NCBI GenBank assembly: GCA_913050305.1
Contig: CAJXAS010000061.1
Coordinates: 1 to 9,641, forward strand
DNA from: an uncultured Polaribacter sp.
GTDB taxonomy: Bacteria; Bacteroidota; Bacteroidia; Flavobacteriales; Flavobacteriaceae
Length of the DNA stretch: 9,641 bases
Direction: 5' to 3'
Numbering within the stretch: the first letter of the stretch is position 1; every line of letters begins with the position of its first letter. A program made the position numbers and the translations under genes. The notes under the pieces are model-generated. The model saw only the letters and a program-made list of their open reading frames with translations, was not told the DNA's origin and made no database searches. Positions 1 through 5,533 of this stretch are shown here, piece by piece.

Positions 1-813
1 CCTGCACATTCTGTAGCAAAAAGCAATCCTATTTTACAAAGATTGCGCGCTGTAAAAGACCCAATTGAGTTGGCTTTAATGCAACAGGCTTGCGATATTA
101 CAGAAAAAGGATTTCGCAGACTTTTAAATTTTACAAAACCAGGTGTTTGGGAATATGAAATTGAAGCTGAATTGATGCACGAGTTTATTAGAAATCGTTC
201 TAAAGGATTTGCATATACACCAATTATTGCTGCAGGAAACAACGCAAACGTTTTACATTATATAGAAAATAATAGGCAATGTAAAAGCGGAGATCTTATT
301 TTATTAGATGTTGCCGCAGAATACGCCAATTACTCTTCAGATTTAACAAGAACAATTCCTGTTTCTGGAAAATTTTCTGACAGACAAAAAGCAGTTTATA
401 ATGCTGTAAACCGTGTTAAAAAAGAAGCGACCAATATGTTACTTCCAGGAACTTTATGGAAAGAATACCATGTAGAAGTGGGTAAAATTATGACTTCAGA
501 ATTACTAAAACTAGGCTTACTAGACAAAGCTGACGTTCAAAATGAAGACAAAAACTGGCCCGCATACAAGCAATACTTTATGCACGGAACTTCGCATCAC
601 ATTGGTTTAGACACCCATGATTACGGATTGCTTCACGAACCAATGCAGGCAAATAATGTATTTACTGTAGAACCTGGAATTTATATTCCTAAAGAAGGTT
701 TTGGTATTCGTTTAGAAGATGATGTTGTCATTCAAGAAAAAGGAACACCGTTTAATTTAATGGGAAATATACCTATTGAAGCAGATGAGATTGAAGAGAT
801 TATGCAAGGTTAA
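1..813 (+). CDS. pepP: Aminopeptidase P (Xaa-Pro aminopeptidase), M24 family, C-terminal part
   Basis: Cytosolic metallopeptidase that removes an N-terminal residue preceding proline. The reading frame is open to the left edge, so the 5' end lies outside the window; 270 residues are visible, and family members are usually about 430, so most of the N-terminal creatinase-like domain is missing. The pita-bread catalytic fold is complete. Visible-residue numbering: His86 (VLHY), metal ligands Asp103 (LLDVAAEY) and Asp114 (SSDLTRT), His195 and His199 in MHGTSHHIGLD, His206 in THD, Glu224 in VEPGIYI and Glu239 in IRLEDD. These match the five dinuclear metal ligands and three extra histidines of E. 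coli PepP. A TTG at 43 is internal and is not a start, because coding sense continues upstream of it. It is transcribed towards the minus-strand cluster and ends in a strong terminator 18 nt after the stop. The M24B assignment is firm; prolidase is less likely given the MHG..SHH pattern and C-terminal layout. Confidence 0.95.
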   Translation, partial: PAHSVAKSNPILQRLRAVKDPIELALMQQACDITEKGFRRLLNFTKPGVWEYEIEAELMHEFIRNRSKGFAYTPIIAAGNNANVLHYIENNRQCKSGDLILLDVAAEYANYSSDLTRTIPVSGKFSDRQKAVYNAVNRVKKEATNMLLPGTLWKEYHVEVGKIMTSELLKLGLLDKADVQNEDKNWPAYKQYFMHGTSHHIGLDTHDYGLLHEPMQANNVFTVEPGIYIPKEGFGIRLEDDVVIQEKGTPFNLMGNIPIEADEIEEIMQG

Positions 814-1027
814 ACGCTACATAGATAAGACAAAGCGGGTTTTTCAATCCGCTTTTTTTATTATTAAAAAATTTTCTGTATTTTACTTTATCAAAAATAC
901 TACCAACAGCAATTTTATCTAATGTGTTCTCAGCGTGTTTTGTGAATTTTTTCACCCTCTTAGTTACAATTGAGTCTTCAAAACCCTCTTGTTTCTTTAC
1001 ACCAATGAAAACTAGCAAAACCAGCAC
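800..1027 (-). CDS. Doubtful small membrane-anchored protein frame
   Basis: Frame of 75 codons from a GTG at 1025-1027, 14 nt downstream of the VCBS gene stop; no family recognised. For: the frame opens with a hydrophobic stretch (LVLLVFIGV, and VLLVLVLLVFIGV if counted from the preceding in-frame stop) followed by a basic, plausible-looking soluble part containing KRVKKFTKHAENTLDK and GSIFDKVKYRKFF, as in a small inner-membrane or exported protein. Against: no ATG, no ribosome binding site, some codons (AGG, GAG) less common in the neighbours, and the last 20 or so residues (SGLKNPL onward) are only a translation of the terminator stem and the 3' end of pepP on the opposite strand. It could be a small gene, the 3' relic of one whose ATG was lost (a TAA stands where the start should be), or chance. 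Kept because the hydrophobic-then-charged pattern is not expected of random intergenic sequence. Confidence 0.28.
   Translation of the reverse strand: MLVLLVFIGVKKQEGFEDSIVTKRVKKFTKHAENTLDKIAVGSIFDKVKYRKFFNNKKSGLKNPLCLIYVAFNLA
832..859 (+). terminator. Intrinsic terminator after pepP
   Basis: A 9-bp stem pairs AAAGCGGGT (832-840) with ATCCGCTTT (847-855), with one G-T pair and a TTTTCA loop, followed by T residues to 859. The orientation fits termination of the plus-strand aminopeptidase gene. On the minus strand the same hairpin is followed only by a broken run (GTCTTATC), so termination of the converging cluster there would be weaker. Confidence 0.88.
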
Positions 1028-1041
1028 TAATAAAACTTAAT

Positions 1042-4000
1042 TTATTTTCTTTTAGCATTATTGGTTTTTAAAATGGTGAGTTCATCATTTTTATTAATTG
1101 TAATAAAATGTAAAGTACCATCAATTATAATCTTTTCAATTGTCTTTGCTTCTTTATTATTAAAGTAACTATTATCATTTAAAAACTGATAACTTCCAGT
1201 TTTATTTCCTAACAAAACATAGCCTTTAGAAGCATCATATCTTATGGTTTCTACTTCTGAGTCATTTACGTTTCCTACCCCAAAAATATCTAAATAACCA
1301 TCGTTATTTACATCTGCAACTTCAATATTTAAAGTTGGCGAAAATTGTGCTTCATTTGGTAATTCTATAATTTCAAATTGCCCATTTCCTTTATTTTTTA
1401 AAATAACAGAAGCAAAACTGTGCGTAATAAAGTGCGATGCATTATCTAACTTTTCTAAACCATAAATTTGTGGCATAGTAGCAGAGGCAAATTCTGCAAA
1501 TGTTTTTACTTTATCATCTAGAAAAGGAGTCTGTTGTGTAGAACATTCTTTACCTCGAATTGGCAATAAATCTCCAGTTTTCGAAACCTTGCTCAAAGCA
1601 ATATCAAAGCTAGAATTATCATCAAAATAATCGGCATAAATATGTAAGGGTTTTTCTTCTGTTGGATGAAATTTATTGTTCTTCCCCCAATTACCAATGA
1701 TGTAGTCTACGTTTCCATCTTTATCTAAATCGGATGCTGTAATTGTTTGAAACCATCCATTTACATTAGTAATTCCATCAATTTCTTTTAGATAGAATTT
1801 ACTTTCTCTATTTTCATAAAATGTAATTGGCATCCATTCTCCAACAACAATTAAATCTTGGTCTCCATCATTATCAAAATCAGAAAATAGAGCATCATTT
1901 ATCATTCTTAAATTTGAGATGTCATCAAACTTTTCATCAATAACATTCGTGTATTTTCCGTTGTTATTTTCTAAAAGATAGGATTTGTCAGAAAGTGGAT
2001 ATTGACCATATTTCACTCTGCTTCCCACAAAAATGTCTTGTTCACCATCTTTGTCAAAATCTGCAAAGGCAATTCCTTTTGTGTTGATTAAAGCAGTTGG
2101 AAGTTCTCCTTTTTTGAACCGACCCTTTCCGTTGTTTATGTAGATTCTATCTTGTAGTAATTTGTTATTTGTTTCAACTTCATAACCACCAGATGTAATG
2201 TATAGATCTAAATCGTTGTCATTATCAATGTCTATAAATTGTGCATCAGTATCTTCAAATTCCTTTTCTGAAGTAAATAGATTTTTATTTGTTTCAATAA
2301 ACTTCCCTGTTTTTGTTTGAATATAAATTGACCCTTTTTCACCTTTAGCATTTCCAACAAAAAAATCGTCTAAACCATCATTATTAATATCTCCAATTAC
2401 AAGAGGAGAACTCATTTCTGATTGTTTCTGAGGTAATAATACTTGCTTTTTAAAATCATTGAAATTATTTTCTTTTTGCTGATAATTAATTCCAATTTCG
2501 GATGGATTTATTTTTTCAAATAAACTGTTTTTTGAGTTTTCAATAAGTCCTTTTTCAGATGCATTTTTGTAATCAATTTTTATATTTAAATTGATTTTAA
2601 TGTTTGTTATTTTTTGAGATTTACCATTCTTCCAATCAACTAAAACACTATCAATTTTTGTGTTTTCTCCTAAACCAAAATGAAGTTTATTACTTACAGA
2701 TGATTGAAAACCTCTGCTTACAAATTGTTGTTTAGATTGCTGTAATCCATTAGAAAAGACAGTTATAACTGCACCAATTCCTGATATATTTTTTGTAGGT
2801 CCGGTTAAAGAAAAAGTAACGTAACTTTTATTAGAATTGTTCCTGTAAATAGAAGCTTCTTCTGCTTGATTATTAACGATTAAATCTAAATCTCCATCAT
2901 TGTCTAAATCTGTATAAACGGCTCCATTAGAGTTTATTTTAGCATCTAAACCCCACTTTTTAGAAGTATTTTCAAATGTTAAGTCTTGTTTGTTTTTAAA
3001 AATATAATTACTTAATTTATGAGAAGGCATCATATTTATTGCCTGTTCTAAAGAAACTTTCTTACGGTTTCTGATATTGTTTCTCATTTGATTTCGAAAA
3101 TCTTGATTCGATAAATCATGCTCAATTCCGTTAGTTACAAACACATCATTAAAACCATCGTTATCAAAATCTGCAATTAATGGGGCCCAACTCCAATCTG
3201 TTTTTGCAATTCCTGCTAATTGACCAATTTCTGAAAACGTTCCATTTCCATTATTTAGTTGCAGCATATTGGACATATATTGATGATGATACCCTATATC
3301 TACCAATTGATTAAAATTAGAAATACTCATTGTTGCCATGTTTTCTTTTCCACGAATATGATCTTCTGCCATCATATCTAACACAATTAGATCTGGTTGT
3401 AAATCATTATTAATATCAGCAAAATCAGAACCCATACTATTAGAAGAAATATGATTAAAGTGAGTTAATGCTTCGTCTTTAAAAGTGCCATTTCCTTGGT
3501 TGATGTATAAAAAATCAGGTTCTAAAAAATCGTTAGCTACAAAAATATCTGGTAAATTATCATTATTAAAATCACCTATAGAAGCACTTAACCCCCAAGC
3601 TTTATTTAGTATTCCCGCTTCTGTAGTAATGTTTGTAAATGTAGATCCGTCATTTCTAAATAATTGATCAGAATTGTAATCTTCTTTAGTTTGTTGAATT
3701 CTCTGGTCTATATTTACGTTATTTCTAAAGTCTTTACGATGATTCACTAAATACATATCTAAATCTTCATCGTTATCAAAGTCGAAAAAATAAGCTTGTG
3801 TAGAAAATCCAAAATGATCTAAACCGTAACCTGCTGCGTTTTCTTTAAAAGTATTGTCTTTTTGATTGATAAAAAGTTTGTTCTTTCTATTTTGATGACT
3901 CTTCAAAGAACCCGATTTACAGACGTAAATATCTAGCCAACCATCATTGTTTATATCAATCATTGTAACACCAGTTGTCCAACCAATTTCATCAGAAACT

Positions 4001-4332
4001 TTTGCTTTTACAGTAATGTCTTTAAATTCTAATTTCCCTTGATTTAAGTATAATCTGTTAGACTCTTGGTTAGATGTAAAGTACACATCTTCTAAACCAT
4101 CATTATTAATATCTCCAACTGCAACACCTCCACCATTATAAATGTAGGCGTAATTTAGGAAGTTGAAATAGAGGTTTTCTTTTACAGTATTTTTAAAATG
4201 AACGTTAGTTTTGTTATTCTCAACTAAATTAAAAAGTGTGGTACTTTCCTTTTCTTTTTTTGTTGAACATTGAAAGCATAAAATTAGAACGATTACTAAA
4301 GGAAATATATATTTGTTATGCTTTAATTTCAT
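1042..4332 (-). CDS. Large VCBS/FG-GAP repeat lipoprotein with ASPIC/UnbV domain
   Basis: Exported protein of 1096 residues, probably a surface or outer-membrane lipoprotein; the molecular role of this family is not established. The N-terminus is basic plus hydrophobic and ends in LCFQCSTKKEKE; Cys22 is the likely lipidated residue, although the lipobox is atypical, as is common in Bacteroidetes. Thirteen calcium-binding Dx[DN]xDxxxD loops are visible, with first Asp at about 74, 126, 184, 254, 306, 388, 475, 648, 701, 758, 818, 868 and 1007, the signature of FG-GAP/VCBS beta-propeller blades. Between the seventh and eighth lies an ASPIC/UnbV domain (about 503-588) with GIGAVITV, SRGFQSSVS, LHFGLGE and VLVDWKNGK. 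Seven loops before it suggest one complete propeller; six plus a degenerate DYFDDNSSFD near 901 suggest a second. The ATG start leads straight into the signal peptide; a GGAG lies 14 nt upstream, rather far. It follows the sugar kinase by 22 nt, so it is probably co-transcribed. Members of this family often accompany glycan-utilisation loci; a glycan or protein binding role is inference. Confidence 0.9.
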   Translation of the reverse strand: MKLKHNKYIFPLVIVLILCFQCSTKKEKESTTLFNLVENNKTNVHFKNTVKENLYFNFLNYAYIYNGGGVAVGDINNDGLEDVYFTSNQESNRLYLNQGKLEFKDITVKAKVSDEIGWTTGVTMIDINNDGWLDIYVCKSGSLKSHQNRKNKLFINQKDNTFKENAAGYGLDHFGFSTQAYFFDFDNDEDLDMYLVNHRKDFRNNVNIDQRIQQTKEDYNSDQLFRNDGSTFTNITTEAGILNKAWGLSASIGDFNNDNLPDIFVANDFLEPDFLYINQGNGTFKDEALTHFNHISSNSMGSDFADINNDLQPDLIVLDMMAEDHIRGKENMATMSISNFNQLVDIGYHHQYMSNMLQLNNGNGTFSEIGQLAGIAKTDWSWAPLIADFDNDGFNDVFVTNGIEHDLSNQDFRNQMRNNIRNRKKVSLEQAINMMPSHKLSNYIFKNKQDLTFENTSKKWGLDAKINSNGAVYTDLDNDGDLDLIVNNQAEEASIYRNNSNKSYVTFSLTGPTKNISGIGAVITVFSNGLQQSKQQFVSRGFQSSVSNKLHFGLGENTKIDSVLVDWKNGKSQKITNIKINLNIKIDYKNASEKGLIENSKNSLFEKINPSEIGINYQQKENNFNDFKKQVLLPQKQSEMSSPLVIGDINNDGLDDFFVGNAKGEKGSIYIQTKTGKFIETNKNLFTSEKEFEDTDAQFIDIDNDNDLDLYITSGGYEVETNNKLLQDRIYINNGKGRFKKGELPTALINTKGIAFADFDKDGEQDIFVGSRVKYGQYPLSDKSYLLENNNGKYTNVIDEKFDDISNLRMINDALFSDFDNDGDQDLIVVGEWMPITFYENRESKFYLKEIDGITNVNGWFQTITASDLDKDGNVDYIIGNWGKNNKFHPTEEKPLHIYADYFDDNSSFDIALSKVSKTGDLLPIRGKECSTQQTPFLDDKVKTFAEFASATMPQIYGLEKLDNASHFITHSFASVILKNKGNGQFEIIELPNEAQFSPTLNIEVADVNNDGYLDIFGVGNVNDSEVETIRYDASKGYVLLGNKTGSYQFLNDNSYFNNKEAKTIEKIIIDGTLHFITINKNDELTILKTNNAKRK
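2369..2396. repeat. 28-bp exact direct repeat, copy A (inside VCBS gene)
   Basis: Identical over 28 nt to 4091-4118. It encodes the GDINNDGL(D/E) calcium loop beginning at Asp648. The spacing of 1722 nt is a multiple of three, so recombination between the copies would remove 574 codons in frame. Confidence 0.85.
4091..4118. repeat. 28-bp exact direct repeat, copy B (inside VCBS gene)
   Basis: Partner of the copy at 2369-2396, encoding the first calcium loop of the protein (Asp74). The identity includes synonymous positions, which is more than the shared peptide requires, so it may reflect recent conversion between blades as well as selection on the motif. Confidence 0.85.
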
Positions 4333-4354
4333 TATTATACTTTTATCTCCAAAA

Positions 4355-5212
4355 TTAGGTAATAGAATTTTCTGCTTTTATATAATTTATTAAATTATCT
4401 ATGGGTCTTTGTATATAACTAGCAGCGTTTAATCCATGTTTTTTCAGTTGATTAGAAATGCACTCCTTTCCGTGAAATGCAATTGAACCAACAAAATGCA
4501 GAGGCACAGTTTCTAACTCTTTTGAGTATTGTAATATATGGTTTTTAATAAATATATCCATTACCTCATTAATCAATTTTTCCATGAAAGGATGTTCTTT
4601 ATTTTCAAAAACAAATGGTGCAAAATTGGCTAAATATTTATTTGGTGTCTTAGATTGGTAAAGTTTTTTAATTACCTTTTTCTCTTTTAAATCATGTTTT
4701 TTTTTAAATAAAATACGAAGATTTTCTGGCATTTGACGATAATAATACCCTTTCAAAAGCTCCTTTCCAAGGTGGTTTCCACTTCCTTCATCCATTACCA
4801 TATATCCTAAAGATGTCGATTTATTAATAATAGATACTCCATCATAAAAACAACAATTAGAACCAGTACCCAGAATACAAACTACTGCAGGTGTATTTGT
4901 TGTAGCATAAACAGCAGCCATTGTGTCTTCCTCTACAAGGGAAGTTGCTTTATTGAAGTATGCATTTAAAACAAGATGAACGTTATTTTTGTTTTTAGGC
5001 GTATTGCAACCAGCTCCAAAAAAATAAATTGTCTTTACCTGTTCTTTATAGGCAGCTAACTCAGCGTTTTCTGAAATAATATTTTTTAATTCCTTCTTTT
5101 TTAAAATTGCAGGATTCAACCCTTTTGTTCTTATTCTTTTAGGTACTGTTTTAGAAGAGTCTAAAAGAACCCAATCACATTTTGTTGAACCACTTTCTGC
5201 AATTAATATCAT
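4355..5212 (-). CDS. N-acetylglucosamine kinase-like protein, BadF/BadG/BcrA/BcrD ATPase family
   Basis: Cytoplasmic ASKHA-fold sugar kinase of 285 residues, the usual size for the Bacteroidetes form; it would phosphorylate GlcNAc (or a relative) at O6 with ATP. The phosphate-1 loop is at 6-14 (ESGSTKCDW; many relatives start with Asp rather than Glu). The probable catalytic Asp96 is in EEDTMAA. The phosphate-2 loop is LGTGSNC (114-120), followed by MDEGSGNHLGK (140-150) and the adenosine-site segment GSIAFHG (242-248). Context favours an amino sugar: it sits with a GH20 hexosaminidase and NagB. MurNAc kinases also occur in this superfamily, so MurNAc or glucosamine cannot be excluded from sequence. 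The ATG at 5210-5212 is preceded by TAACAA with no Shine-Dalgarno; the ATG directly precedes the conserved first strand MILIAESG, so the start is secure. The gene is 321 nt downstream of GH20, with a possible promoter of its own, and 22 nt upstream of the VCBS lipoprotein gene. Confidence 0.85.
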   Translation of the reverse strand: MILIAESGSTKCDWVLLDSSKTVPKRIRTKGLNPAILKKKELKNIISENAELAAYKEQVKTIYFFGAGCNTPKNKNNVHLVLNAYFNKATSLVEEDTMAAVYATTNTPAVVCILGTGSNCCFYDGVSIINKSTSLGYMVMDEGSGNHLGKELLKGYYYRQMPENLRILFKKKHDLKEKKVIKKLYQSKTPNKYLANFAPFVFENKEHPFMEKLINEVMDIFIKNHILQYSKELETVPLHFVGSIAFHGKECISNQLKKHGLNAASYIQRPIDNLINYIKAENSIT

Positions 5213-5229
5213 TTGTTAGTTTTTTAATA

Positions 5230-5260
5230 AAAGATTATAAATAGATATTATTTTGTCAAA
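5230..5260 (-). promoter_or_regulatory. Possible promoter of the kinase-VCBS unit
   Basis: Read on the minus strand, TTTG (5257-5260) is followed after 19 nt by TAATCTTT (5230-5237), a partial match to the Bacteroidetes -33 TTTG / -7 TAnnTTTG pattern. The same stretch also contains TTGACA and TATAAT but only 14 nt apart, too close for a standard sigma-70 promoter. It lies about 18-48 nt before the kinase ATG. In AT-rich DNA this is weak evidence. Confidence 0.27.
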
Positions 5261-5266
5261 AATAAT
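5247..5266. promoter_or_regulatory. Perfect 8-bp inverted repeat overlapping the putative promoter
   Basis: Plus strand ATTATTTT (5247-5254), GTCA spacer, AAAATAAT (5259-5266). The symmetric element covers the putative -33 box, where a repressor operator could sit. The arms are purely A/T, so chance is a real alternative. Confidence 0.25.
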
Positions 5267-5302
5267 TTGTCCATTTTCTAGAACTTTACTTTCTAAATTA
5301 AT

Positions 5303-5473
5303 TTAGACGATAACCTTTCCGTTCTCAACTTCATTTTTCATATGCAATTTTCCTTCAGGAAAAAAAACATGCAATCCGTTAGATTCATCTTGCAAATACA
5401 AATCGAACGCACCATTTACCCAACTTAAAAAACACGTGCTACTTCTTGCTAGAATTATATAACGCTTTCTTAT
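5303..5473 (-). pseudogene. Probable relic of a protein-coding frame without a start codon
   Basis: On the minus strand a frame runs between TAA at 5474-5476 and TAA at 5303-5305, giving 56 residues with protein-like content including STCFLSWVNGAFDLYLQDE and LHVFFPEGKLHMKNEVENGK. It is in the same frame as GH20; between GH20's stop and the TAA at 5474 there is a further 19-codon open stretch containing NATAETSFVALIIN. There is no ATG except one late in the frame (MKNEVENGKVIV), no GTG or plausible TTG near the beginning and no ribosome binding site. The mix of residues (Trp, Gly, Phe, Asp, alternating hydrophobic/polar) resembles the C-terminal part of a beta-rich protein rather than random AT-rich translation. 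The family is not recognised. The simplest reading is the decayed 3' end of a gene once located between GH20 and the kinase. An overlooked small gene with a non-standard start is possible but less likely. Confidence 0.35.
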
Positions 5474-5533
5474 TTAATTGATAATAAGGGCGACAAAAGA
5501 AGTTTCTGCAGTAGCATTTATAATGTTTACGTT

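Larger units (their letters stand above)
5213..5533. other. 321-nt gap between GH20 and kinase genes
   Basis: This is the only long gap inside the minus-strand cluster. Its left 90 nt are very AT-rich and hold the possible kinase promoter and inverted repeat. A 16-nt perfect palindrome (TCTAAATTAATTTAGA) lies at 5292-5307. The right 230 nt have a less AT-rich, coding-like texture and contain a start-less frame at 5303-5473. A short stem TTTTCC/GGAAAA with loop TTCA at 5348-5363 lacks a T run on either strand. No convincing terminator for the GH20 gene was found, so read-through into the kinase is possible. Confidence 0.6.

Noticed and set aside
43..813. A complete 256-residue protein starting at TTG 43
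   Set aside because: The frame is open to position 1 and continues to encode family-like sequence upstream, and aminopeptidase P needs its N-terminal domain. The TTG is an internal Leu, so the gene is truncated by the window edge.
3485..3667. Plus-strand open frame of 60 codons
   Set aside because: It is antisense to the VCBS gene, which has a continuous, motif-rich frame there. It has no family resemblance.
1250..4120. Recurring ccatc-attatta-like segments resembling a tandem or CRISPR-like array
   Set aside because: They are irregularly spaced, diverged, and each encodes a DxNNDGxxD calcium loop of the VCBS protein; they are protein repeats.
5348..5363. TTTTCC/GGAAAA hairpin as a terminator for the GH20 gene
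   Set aside because: The stem is only six pairs and no T run follows it on either strand. It also lies inside the coding-like relic.
5471..5518. ATG frame MLLQKLLLSPLLSIK after GH20
   Set aside because: It has only 15 codons, no ribosome binding site and low complexity, and it overlaps a better-looking frame on the same strand.
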